A DNA stretch of 64,000 bases from Betaproteobacteria bacterium (lineage in GTDB: Bacteria > Pseudomonadota > Gammaproteobacteria > Burkholderiales > Burkholderiaceae_E). The notes below the pieces were generated by a model. That model did no database searches. It saw only the letters and a list, made by a program, of their open reading frames with translations, and had not been told where the DNA came from. The stretch lies in assembly GCA_016868375.1 (NCBI GenBank), contig VGHA01000002.1, positions 1 through 64,000 on the forward strand, written 5' to 3'. Of this stretch, positions 26,501 to 33,458 are shown piece after piece (positions within the stretch are counted from its first letter, which is position 1; each line of letters starts with the position of its first letter). The position numbers and the translations under genes are program-made.

Positions 26501-27126
26501 ATCGCGCGCTGGTCGATCGCGTGCGTGCGGCTGAACGCTCGCTGGGACTACCCGTCGGCGATTCGCCCGAGGCGATGCCACTGACTGCGGCAGTAGCCAA
26601 AAACTTTTACCGCCTCATGTCCTACAAGGACGAATATGAAGTGGCGCGTCTTTACACGACCGGTGACTTCGAACGGACAGTGCGTGAGCAGTTTGAAGGC
26701 GAGGTTCGGATGCGCTTTCATCTGGCGCCGCCGCTTCTGTCGCGGCGCAATGAGAAGGGTGAACTGATCAAGCGAAGCTGGGGGCCCTGGGTGCTGAGCG
26801 TGTTTCGAGTACTCGTACGCCTGCGCGGGCTGCGCGGAACGCCGTTTGACCTGTTCGGCTACACCGAAGAGCGCCGGATGGAGCGGCGGCTTATCGACGA
26901 ATACGAGACGCTGCTTGACCGGCTGATCGCCGAACTGACGCCGGCACGCCATGATCTCGCGGTTCGCCTCGCCTCATTTCCAGAGCAGATCCGAGGGTTC
27001 GGACACGTCAAGGAGCGCAATGTCCACGCTGCACTGGCCTCACGCGATCAGGGGCTGGTGGGCTGGCAGTCGGCGGGCACGTCTTCGTCTGATCAACCTG
27101 TTCCCCAAATGGAAACGGCCCGTTGA
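23548..27126 (+). CDS. Fused indolepyruvate ferredoxin oxidoreductase-family protein
   Basis: This 1192-residue fusion combines, in order, a pyrimidine-binding alpha part (GYRGSPIGAYDQALW) and a ThDP-binding core with CSGCPHN at about 452 and GDGTYFHSG. A cysteine cluster CEGCGDCG at about 653 with CNKDFSCVNGFCPSF follows for an iron-sulfur centre. A gamma domain with GIGGTGVVTIGQILG and a C-terminal extension complete it. Such enzymes oxidise aryl 2-oxoacids to acyl-CoA with electron transfer to ferredoxin; single-chain versions occur in aerobic proteobacteria. A good ribosome-binding site (CGGAG) precedes ATG 23548. A terminator hairpin overlaps its final codons. Confidence 0.93.
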   Translation: MNMPAEAMLRDVQLDDKYTADQGQVYMTGTQALVRLPLMQRRRDLAAGLNTGGYISGYRGSPIGAYDQALWRAKKHLDEHHVRFVPGLNEDLAATAIWGTQQLHFFPGAQYDGVFSIWYGKGPGVDRTGDAFRHANQAGSAVNGGVIAIGGDDHGAKSSTVAAQTDHIFIAVSMPVLAPATVQDYIDLGLHAFALSRFSGCWVGFKAVTDTLETAGIVDVSSDRLNIVLPQDVPMPPGGLNARWPEEPFLKLEERLVRWKLPAVRAYARANRLDRNSLGRPDGAPARLGILSTGKAYLDTMQALVELGIDDATARHIGLRVYRVAMPWPLEPESAREFCAGCEEVLVIEEKRSIIESQLKEILYGLEQRPLVTGKRDERDAPLVPEAGELSPAILARIIAARLRRHTGRLSDAFGESDTEIESRMARRLEEFESRERGMSKLAVPIERIPYFCSGCPHNTSTRVPEGSRANAGIGCHYMAQWMDRSTASFTQMGGEGMTWVGQAPFSATPHVFQNIGDGTYFHSGSLAIRHAIATNTPITYKILFNDAVAMTGGQRHDGSLTPDRIVAQVLAEGVTRVVVVTDEPEKYPAGYFPASVPVHHRDDLDRVQRELREFRGVSVLVYDQTCAAEKRRRRKRGAFPDPDKRAFINEAVCEGCGDCGVKSNCVSIEPVETEFGRKRAINQSSCNKDFSCVNGFCPSFVTLEGAKPKRGRASQVAPDAAQVALPGVTLPDIQGAWSLLVTGIGGTGVVTIGQILGMAAHLEGKGVTVLDMAGLAQKNGAVMSFVRIGADQQALHAPRIGLASADAVIGCDVVVTAGREAMQRVLSGRTRVAVNVASTPTADFTRNADWSFPLNRMEQTIADAVGESNASFVDATRLATGLLGDAITANLFMLGYAWQLGMIPLSARAIERAIELNEVSVGTNLAAFLWGRRAAVDPAQVEQLAAPPKTLPPSRMLSATLDELIARRVDFLADYQNDVWAARYRALVDRVRAAERSLGLPVGDSPEAMPLTAAVAKNFYRLMSYKDEYEVARLYTTGDFERTVREQFEGEVRMRFHLAPPLLSRRNEKGELIKRSWGPWVLSVFRVLVRLRGLRGTPFDLFGYTEERRMERRLIDEYETLLDRLIAELTPARHDLAVRLASFPEQIRGFGHVKERNVHAALASRDQGLVGWQSAGTSSSDQPVPQMETAR

Positions 27127-27139
27127 CCGGGCCGTTTCC
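27111..27139 (+). terminator. Hairpin spanning the stop codon of the oxidoreductase gene
   Basis: A perfect twelve-base stem (GGAAACGGCCCG at 27111-27122 with its complement at 27128-27139) encloses a five-base loop that contains the TGA stop. No T-run follows on either strand, so it may act as a mRNA 3'-end stabiliser or a factor-assisted terminator between this gene and the convergent phasin gene. Confidence 0.55.
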
Positions 27140-27188
27140 GTGCTCTCTAGCCCGTAGGCTGGAGCTTGAGGAGGAGGCTTACGAAACT

Positions 27189-27728
27189 TCAGGCGGCTTT
27201 TTTGGCCGAGCGGCTGTTAACCGTTTTGCTGGCCGCTGCCACGTTGGCCTCAGCCATTTCCACCACTTGCTTGGTGGCGCGGCTGACCTGATCAAACGCG
27301 GTGTTGGCGGCCGAGACAGCCGATTTCACCAGCGTCATGACGCCTTCGCTGCCAGCGGGGGCATTGCGAGCCATCGAATCGATCGCGGCAAACAGCTGCT
27401 TGTTGCCGTCGGCCATTTGTTTTTCAACCAGGCGAGCCAGTTCGGCGCTGGTTTCCGAGGCGATTTCGTAGCAATGCTTGGCGTACGAAGCGGCCTTGTC
27501 GGCGCTCGGTTGCAAGGAGGTGGCCGACAGCTCGGAAAGCGACTTGACGTCTTTCACTTCGAGAAGCGACTTCATCATCTCGGCGGACTCGTCAAACGTG
27601 CTGCGGGCGGCCTGCATGTTAAGGGTGGCGAGGCGCTCAAAACCTGCCATCGACGCGCGCGCTGCGCTCTGCATCATGTCGAAAGAGGCCTTGTTTAGGG
27701 AAGCGAACTGCTCAGGAGTCTGGATCAT
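27189..27728 (-). CDS. Phasin family protein
   Basis: This 179-residue protein fits the phasin family that coats polyhydroxyalkanoate granules. It begins MIQTPEQFASLNKASFDMM and is almost entirely amphipathic helix. It contains FERLATLNMQAARSTFDES and a tail rich in Ala/Ser/Lys ending SRSAKKAA. GGAGG lies six bases before ATG 27728. Two matches to a PHA-regulator operator lie upstream (see 27795 and 27851). It implies that the organism makes PHA, although no synthase gene is in this window. Confidence 0.92.
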   Translation of the reverse strand: MIQTPEQFASLNKASFDMMQSAARASMAGFERLATLNMQAARSTFDESAEMMKSLLEVKDVKSLSELSATSLQPSADKAASYAKHCYEIASETSAELARLVEKQMADGNKQLFAAIDSMARNAPAGSEGVMTLVKSAVSAANTAFDQVSRATKQVVEMAEANVAAASKTVNSRSAKKAA

Positions 27729-27794
27729 GGGAACCTCCGATGGGTTTGGGGCGGGTCAGGGAGCAACTTGATTAAGGGCTGGAGGGCAACTCTA

Positions 27795-27807
27795 TGCTGC
27801 GCTGCAA
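27795..27807 (-). promoter_or_regulatory. Candidate PhaR/PhbF operator, exact motif match
   Basis: TGCTGCGCTGCAA fits the form TG-N-TGC-N3-GCAA reported, as I recall, for the PHA regulator PhbF of Herbaspirillum. It lies 67 bases upstream of the phasin start codon, where an operator would repress transcription until granules titrate the regulator. Confidence 0.5.
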
Positions 27808-27850
27808 CAAACGAATGATGCCAAGCCTGAATCAGGTTGTCAAGCGATAT

Positions 27851-27863
27851 TGTTGTGGTGCAA
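27851..27863 (-). promoter_or_regulatory. Second candidate PhaR/PhbF operator, one mismatch
   Basis: TGTTGTGGTGCAA matches the same pattern with one change, inside a longer inverted repeat TTGTTG-N5-CAACAA (27850-27866). It is 56 bases upstream of the first site. The shared core TGCAACAAA occurs in both. Confidence 0.45.
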
Positions 27864-27981
27864 CAAAACCGGGTTCGGTCGATCAAAAAATCTTATAAAT
27901 AACTGATTTTTAAATGATAAAAATCAAGCTACCAGAAAAAAATAGGGCGTATGAAGGCGCCTTCTGTTGCGGCCGCAAATA

Positions 27982-28893
27982 ATGTCGCCTTCCTTCAGGG
28001 TGGCGCTTTTGCGGTGCGTTGCAATAAGCGTGGCGCTCGGGTTCGTGATGGTCTGGTCGACTGGCTTCATCGTCGCCCGCTATGGGGTCCCCCATGCGCC
28101 TGCGCTCAGCTTTCTCGCGCTTCGGTTCGCGGCCACGCTGCTGGTGCTTGTGCCGCTGATCCTCGTCCTGAAAGCGCGCTGGCCGTCGCGGCACGACATG
28201 TTTCACCTTGCAGTGGCCGGTTTGCTCATTCAAGCGGTCTACCTGTCCGGTGTGTGGATTGCAATCGAGCATGGCATGCCGTCGGCCATGTCTGCGTTGA
28301 TTGTCAATTTGCAGCCGATCCTTACCGCGGTGTGGGTGGCGGGGTGGGGCGAAACCGTGGGCAGGCGTCAATGGTTGGGGCTTTTGCTGGGGTTTGTCGG
28401 CGTTGCGCTGGCGGTCGCCAGCAAGTGGACTGCCGACGGTGTCAGCGTCGCCAACCTGATCAGTTGCGTGTTGGCGTTAGCCGGCATCACGGCAGGCACG
28501 CTGTACCAGAAGCGCTGGGTGCCCAGCTTTGACCTGCATACGGGAAGCTTTGTGCAACTCGCTGCCTCGCTTGCCGTCGTGGGGCCGCTCGCGCTTATTG
28601 TTGAGACCCGACCTGTCGCCTGGAACGTTGACCTGCTGCTTGCGCTCGCCTGGGCCGTGCTCGCGATCTCAATCGGTGCCACCTTCGTCCTGTATCGACT
28701 GATTGAAAAAGGCTCGGCAACGGCGGTGACGTCGCTGATGTATCTGGTGCCACCCAGCACGGCGCTCATGGCCTGGCTGCTGTTCGATGAGGCCTACGGG
28801 TGGTTGGCGGCTGCGGGCATGGTCTGCGCTGCAACCGGTGTGGCGCTGGTTCAGCGGGCGGGCTCGCCGCGCGCAGCCAATGCATCCCGGTGA
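27982..28893 (+). CDS. EamA/DMT-family transporter
   Basis: The product of about 303 residues has ten hydrophobic segments in two EamA repeats, with WSTGFIVARYGVPHAPALSF at the start and PPSTALMAWLLFDEAYGW near the end. These are typical of drug/metabolite exporters. ATG 27982 (MSPSFRVALLR) is preferred to an upstream TTG. The upstream 120 bases are unusually A+T-rich. Substrates of this family are mostly unknown; amino acids or their analogues are common. Confidence 0.88.
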   Translation: MSPSFRVALLRCVAISVALGFVMVWSTGFIVARYGVPHAPALSFLALRFAATLLVLVPLILVLKARWPSRHDMFHLAVAGLLIQAVYLSGVWIAIEHGMPSAMSALIVNLQPILTAVWVAGWGETVGRRQWLGLLLGFVGVALAVASKWTADGVSVANLISCVLALAGITAGTLYQKRWVPSFDLHTGSFVQLAASLAVVGPLALIVETRPVAWNVDLLLALAWAVLAISIGATFVLYRLIEKGSATAVTSLMYLVPPSTALMAWLLFDEAYGWLAAAGMVCAATGVALVQRAGSPRAANASR

Positions 28894-28984
28894 GACAATC
28901 GCGCCCGTCGGCGCTGGACGGAACCTGTGAGTCGGGCCCGCCCGTACGCCGGCACGCATTGCCAACTGAAAAGGGCCTTGAAAC

Positions 28985-29467
28985 ATGAGTGACTCTGGCG
29001 GCGCTGTGTCGCCCCGACCGGATCCCGTAGCCAGCGTTCCGGAGCGATTACCGCTTGATGGCTATCCGCATCGGATGCCCATCGTGACCCGCTGGATGGA
29101 CAACGATGTCTACGGGCATGTCAACAACGTCGTCTACTACTCGTACTTCGATACGGTGGTCAACACCTATCTGATCCGGCAGGGGGCGCTGGATATTCAT
29201 GGTGGCGCCGTCATCGGCCTGGTCGTCGAAACCGGGTGCCGATATTTCGCACCCCTGTCGTTTCCCGATGTCGTGGTGGCCGGGCTGCGCGTTGAGCGCA
29301 TCGGCAACAGCAGCGTGCGCTATCAGGTGGGCCTTTTCCGCAACGACGAAACCGAACCGTGTGCGCAGGGGCATTTCACGCACGTGTACGTGTACCGCGT
29401 CAACCGGCGCCCGACAGCGTTGCCAGCGGCGTTGCGCGCGGCGCTTGAACCTTTGCTCGCCCGTTAA
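28985..29467 (+). CDS. Hot-dog-fold acyl-CoA thioesterase (4HBT type)
   Basis: The 160-residue cytoplasmic protein has a single hot-dog domain with [21 protein letters not shown]. There the Asp and the HVNN motif match the 4-hydroxybenzoyl-CoA thioesterase/YbgC type. [24 protein letters not shown] follows. It probably hydrolyses short-chain or aryl-acyl-CoA. It is 28 bp upstream of a nitroreductase gene on the same strand, and both may share a transcript with the Bug receptor downstream. Confidence 0.88.
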   Translation: MSDSGGAVSPRPDPVASVPERLPLDGYPHRMPIVTRWMDNDVYGHVNNVVYYSYFDTVVNTYLIRQGALDIHGGAVIGLVVETGCRYFAPLSFPDVVVAGLRVERIGNSSVRYQVGLFRNDETEPCAQGHFTHVYVYRVNRRPTALPAALRAALEPLLAR

Positions 29468-29495
29468 GCGGTCGGGCGCTGACTCTGGAGTCAAA

Positions 29496-30194
29496 ATGGA
29501 TTACCCGCACAGCTATCGATTCGTCGATGACGCGATCATCAGCCGCCACTCGATTCGGGCGTTTCTGAATCAACCCGTTGACCGTGCGATCGTCGAAGAC
29601 ATTCTCGAGGTGGCCAGTCGCGCGCCTTCGGGCACCAACATGCAGCCCTGGGCGGTTCATGTGCTGGCGGGCGAGGCGCGCCAGCGCCTGTCTGATCGCA
29701 TCGTCAAGGTGTTCGACGACCCTGAGCAAAATGCCACCCACACCGAGGAGTATCCGTACTACCCCAAGCAGTGGTTCTCGCCTTATATCGACAGGCGCCG
29801 TACGGTGGGGTTTGCGCTCTATAAGCTGCTGGGAATCGGCAAGGGCGAAAAAGACAAAATGCATGCCCAGCATGCTCGAAACTATCGGTTCTTTGATGCG
29901 CCGGTCGGCATGATCTTCACGATCGATCGTCGCCTGGCAATCGGCAGCTGGCTCGACTACGGCATGTTTCTGCAGAACGTCATGGTCGCGGCCCGAGCGC
30001 GCGGCCTGGACACGTGCCCGCAGGCGGCCTTCACGCAGTTCCACCGGATCATTGCTGACGAACTGTCTCTCGGCGAGCACGAGGCGGTGGTCTGCGGCAT
30101 GGCGCTGGGTTATGCCGATCACTCTGTGCCCGAGAACACGCTGATCACCGAGCGTGAACCGGTATCGCAGTTCGCACGCTTTGTCGGCTGGTAA
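29496..30194 (+). CDS. Nitroreductase-family FMN enzyme
   Basis: The 232-residue protein shows the nitroreductase fold signatures: ISRHSIRAFLNQPVDRAIVEDILEVA at the N-terminus, then RAPSGTNMQPW for FMN binding, and LDTCPQAAFTQFH and VVCGMALGYAD towards the end. Such homodimeric flavoenzymes reduce nitro groups, quinones or enones using NAD(P)H. ATG 29496 follows TCTGGAG. It is 31 bases ahead of a Bug receptor gene and just after a thioesterase gene, suggesting a small aromatic-acid-related operon. Confidence 0.9.
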   Translation: MDYPHSYRFVDDAIISRHSIRAFLNQPVDRAIVEDILEVASRAPSGTNMQPWAVHVLAGEARQRLSDRIVKVFDDPEQNATHTEEYPYYPKQWFSPYIDRRRTVGFALYKLLGIGKGEKDKMHAQHARNYRFFDAPVGMIFTIDRRLAIGSWLDYGMFLQNVMVAARARGLDTCPQAAFTQFHRIIADELSLGEHEAVVCGMALGYADHSVPENTLITEREPVSQFARFVGW

Positions 30195-30225
30195 GCACCG
30201 CTGTCTTCTGGAGGAGGCAAACAAA

Positions 30226-31233
30226 ATGAAAAACAAGGGTGTCAATCGATTGATCACGGCACGGCTGATGGCGGTCACGCTCAGCATCGGGGCGATGGCA
30301 CTGTCGGCGGCAGCGCCGGTACAGGCACAGGACGCTGCCTCAGGCCGCCCGGTTCGTCTGGTGATTCCGTTCGCAGCAGGCGGTTCGGCGGACATGCTGG
30401 GCCGCCTGGTTGCGGAAGGCCTGTCAAAGGCCCTGGGCGTCACGATCACCCCGGAGAACAAACCCGGCGCAACCGGCGCGATCGGTGCCGCCGAGGTGGC
30501 GCGGGCCAAACCCGATGGGCACACGCTTCTGCTGGGTTTTGATGGCACGATCGCAATCGCACCCGTCATCCAGGGCAATGTGGGTTTCGATCCGATCAAG
30601 GATTTTTCGCCGATCGCCCGGCTGGCCGATGTCGGGCTGGTGGTCGCTGTGCATCCGTCGGTACCGGCCCGCAATATGCGGCAACTGATCGATTGGACCC
30701 GCTCAAACCCCGGGAAACTGTCGTTCGCATCGCCTGGTCCGGGCAGCACTGCCCACCTGGCGGGCGAGCAGCTTCGGCTCGAAGCGGGGCTTGACTGGTT
30801 GCACGTGCCCTACGGTGCCTCCGGCAGCGGCAAGTTCGTCAACGACCTTATCGGAGGCAGCGTCCCGGCTGCGCTGATTTCGATTGCCGTTGCCGCTCCC
30901 TACATTCGTGATGGCCGCATTGTCGGGGTCGGCGTGCCGTCGGCTGCCCCGAATCCAGCGATTCCGGAGGTGCCAACCTTCGGGCAGTCTGGTCTCGAGC
31001 GGTTCAACGTCTCGTCCTGGTTCGCGCTGCTGGGTCCGGCCGGCATGGCGCCGTCGCAGGTTGACAGGCTGAACGCCGAAGTACAGAAACTGTTGGCCTC
31101 GCCGCCGGTCATTGAGCGGCTGACCAAGGCGGGAATGGACGCGACGCCATCGTCCCCGGCCGCACTGGCTGAGCGTATTGCCTCGGATCTGGACAAGTGG
31201 CGCAAGGTGGCAAGCCGGATTCCGAAGAACTGA
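30226..31233 (+). CDS. Bug-family tripartite tricarboxylate transporter receptor
   Basis: This 335-residue periplasmic receptor has a signal peptide (about residues 1-34, ending PVQAQ) and the family hallmarks VRLVIPFAAGGSADMLGRLVAEGL and ENKPGATGAIGAAEVA. LHVPYGASGSGKFVNDLIGG occurs in the middle. A strong GGAGGAGG precedes ATG 30226. No membrane subunits are adjacent. It is the second intact orphan Bug receptor in the window and probably serves the nearby thioesterase/nitroreductase genes; the ligand is unknown. Confidence 0.92.
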   Translation: MKNKGVNRLITARLMAVTLSIGAMALSAAAPVQAQDAASGRPVRLVIPFAAGGSADMLGRLVAEGLSKALGVTITPENKPGATGAIGAAEVARAKPDGHTLLLGFDGTIAIAPVIQGNVGFDPIKDFSPIARLADVGLVVAVHPSVPARNMRQLIDWTRSNPGKLSFASPGPGSTAHLAGEQLRLEAGLDWLHVPYGASGSGKFVNDLIGGSVPAALISIAVAAPYIRDGRIVGVGVPSAAPNPAIPEVPTFGQSGLERFNVSSWFALLGPAGMAPSQVDRLNAEVQKLLASPPVIERLTKAGMDATPSSPAALAERIASDLDKWRKVASRIPKN

Positions 31234-31337
31234 GATCGCAGGGCGGCGGTCGCTCGGAGAATGTCCGTTAGCGGCCGCCTCGGTTGACAGGGACCGCCGA
31301 ATCCAGCGAACATATCCTCAGGCCGCGTCTGAGGGTT

Positions 31338-32648
31338 ATGTCGCAAGTGTTTCTTCTACAACATTTTTCGGTTTTTTTCGCCGGCGCGGGGGTCGTGCTC
31401 GCGCTGATATCGCCTCTGGCGGCGGCGCAGTCGCAAGCCCCTCGAGGCAACGAGGCAGCCAAACCGCCTGCCACTGCGCCTAAATCAGCGCAAGGTTCGC
31501 CGGCGGCGGGCCAACGGGCTGCCAAACCGGCCGCGTCCAGTGCCCAGAAAGGTAAACGCAAGGCCAAGCAGAACAAGTCGTCTGCGCCGGCCCGGGCGTC
31601 TGAAGAGTCTCCCAAGCCCGCCCAGGGTGCTAAGTCGGGGGCGCGAGCCGCAGCGGTAGGGGCGGGCGTTGCCGCGGGTGCTGCGGCTGCCGCCGCCTCT
31701 TCGAACGGTGCTGATGCTGCTGGCGGCAGGGCGGTCACTCCCTCGGCCAGCCCCAAGCAGGCTTCGCTCGCGCCGCAGGCGCCGCCCCGTCCCTCAGTGG
31801 GCGAATCGATCGGCCTGAAAAGCGTGGCCGACCCTTTGTCGCTGCATTCGTCGGTGGCGCTGGTGGTCGATGCACGTAACGGTGACGTGCTGGTTCGCAA
31901 GAATCCCAACGCGGTCCTGCCGATCGCATCGATCACGAAATTGATGACAGCGATCGTTGTGCTCGATGCCGGGTTGCCACTTAATGAGCGGCTGCAAATC
32001 ACCCGAGACGATATCGACCGCATGCGCCATACGAGTTCGCGCCTTCACCCGGGCGCCTGGCTGACCCGTGCCGAAATGCTCCAGCTTGCGTTGATGTCGT
32101 CCGAGAATCGCGCCGCCAATGCGCTGGGCCGGCACTACCCGGGTGGTATGCCTGCTTTCGTCGCGGCGATGAACGCGAAATCGCGCGCTCTGGGCCTGCA
32201 TGACACCCGCTTCGTCGAACCCACTGGCTTATCAAGCGCGAACGTATCAAGCGGTCGCGACCTGGCCCAGCTGGTCCGCACGGCATCCAGCTATCCGCTC
32301 ATCCGTCAGTACTCAACTGCGCGTTCGCTCACCGTGCAACCGGCTCGCGAGGCACTCGGGTTCTACAACACGAACCGGCTGATTTCAACCGCGGGCTGGT
32401 CAATCGGTCTGCAGAAAACCGGGTTCATTTCCGAGGCCGGCAACTGCCTGGTGATGGTGGCCAACGTGGAAGGCCGACCGCTTGTATTCGTGCTGCTTGA
32501 TGCGGCGGGTAAGCTTGCCCGCTTTGGCGATGCGCAGCGAATTCGCGCCTGGGTTGAAAAATCCAGCCCCCCGTCACAGCGCATTCATGCGGAGTCCGAG
32601 CCTGCGGATCGTACGGCTCCGCTACGGGTGTCGATGGGCGCGCACTGA
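31338..32648 (+). CDS. D-alanyl-D-alanine endopeptidase, PBP7/S11 family
   Basis: This 436-residue exported peptidase of the S11 (penicillin-binding) family has the active-site Ser198 and Lys201 in ASITK, the SEN triad member at about 255 and KTGF at about 360. It lacks a C-terminal membrane anchor, like PbpG. An unusual Ala/Lys/Pro-rich linker (about 130 residues) separates the signal peptide from the catalytic domain. Residues from about 165 are conserved. It trims peptidoglycan crosslinks in the periplasm. ATG 31338 follows GAGGG; the longer TTG start would precede the signal peptide. Confidence 0.9.
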   Translation: MSQVFLLQHFSVFFAGAGVVLALISPLAAAQSQAPRGNEAAKPPATAPKSAQGSPAAGQRAAKPAASSAQKGKRKAKQNKSSAPARASEESPKPAQGAKSGARAAAVGAGVAAGAAAAAASSNGADAAGGRAVTPSASPKQASLAPQAPPRPSVGESIGLKSVADPLSLHSSVALVVDARNGDVLVRKNPNAVLPIASITKLMTAIVVLDAGLPLNERLQITRDDIDRMRHTSSRLHPGAWLTRAEMLQLALMSSENRAANALGRHYPGGMPAFVAAMNAKSRALGLHDTRFVEPTGLSSANVSSGRDLAQLVRTASSYPLIRQYSTARSLTVQPAREALGFYNTNRLISTAGWSIGLQKTGFISEAGNCLVMVANVEGRPLVFVLLDAAGKLARFGDAQRIRAWVEKSSPPSQRIHAESEPADRTAPLRVSMGAH

Positions 32649-32660
32649 CTGCTGCGCACG

Positions 32661-33458
32661 CTAGGCCTGCGCAGCCGGCGGCTCGTAGCCCAGTGACGAA
32701 GAAATGTCGGCTGCGGTTTTGCAGACCAGATCAATCCAGTCGTCCTGGACGAAATCGGCGGGGGCTGAAATTGAAAGACCTGCCACCAGCTTTCCCACAT
32801 CATCCCGGATGCCAGCGGCAATGCAGCGCACGCCCAGCTCGAGCTCCTCGTTGTCACGCGCGTAGCCGCGCGCGCGAACCAGCGCAAGTTCGCGCTCGAG
32901 TCGGGCCAGTTCGGTGATGCTGTTCCTGGTGTGCCCGGCCAGTCCCGTGCGGGTGGCATAGGCCCGCACGTTGCGGGCGTCGTCCACCGATAGAAACAGC
33001 TTGCCGACCGAGGTCAGATGAAGCGGCGCGCGGCCGCCCACAGCGCGCACAACCTGCATGCCCGATCGCTCGGACACTGCCCGCTCGATGTAGACGATTT
33101 CGTCGGCCTGCCGGATTGACAGGTTGACGGGCTGTCCGGTTGCCCGGTGCAGTTCACGCATCGGACCGAGCGCGGCGTCGCGCACATTGAGCCGGGTTTT
33201 GACCAGATTGCCAAGTTCAAGCAGGCGAATGCCGAGCTGATAAGTGCCCGGGTCGCTGCGGTCGATCAGGCGAGCAGTGACCAGGTCATTCAGGATTCGA
33301 TGGGCGGTTGACGGATGAAGTCCTGTGGCGAGCGACAGATCTTTCAGGCTGGCTGGTTCGGTGCGCTCAGCCAGCGCGTCCAGCAGCGACACCAGTCGCT
33401 GGATCACCTGAATCGCTGTTTTGCCGTCGTCGGTCGACGGGGATTTGGTTCGTCCCAT
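32661..33458 (-). CDS. IclR-family transcriptional regulator
   Basis: The 265-residue regulator has an N-terminal winged helix-turn-helix (LKDLSLATGLHPSTAHRILNDL) and the C-terminal effector domain (LHLTSVGKLFLS, RGYARDNEELELGVRCIAAGI). It is oriented away from the PBP7 gene, 12 bp from its stop. The first 92 bases overlap the 3' end of the radical SAM gene in another frame. IclR proteins commonly respond to aromatic or small organic acids, but the target operon is not obvious here. Confidence 0.9.
   Translation of the reverse strand: MGRTKSPSTDDGKTAIQVIQRLVSLLDALAERTEPASLKDLSLATGLHPSTAHRILNDLVTARLIDRSDPGTYQLGIRLLELGNLVKTRLNVRDAALGPMRELHRATGQPVNLSIRQADEIVYIERAVSERSGMQVVRAVGGRAPLHLTSVGKLFLSVDDARNVRAYATRTGLAGHTRNSITELARLERELALVRARGYARDNEELELGVRCIAAGIRDDVGKLVAGLSISAPADFVQDDWIDLVCKTAADISSSLGYEPPAAQA

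Noticed and set aside
30154..30226. Upstream GTG start for the second Bug receptor
   Set aside because: It lies inside the nitroreductase gene and would add residues before the signal peptide; GGAGGAGG marks ATG 30226.
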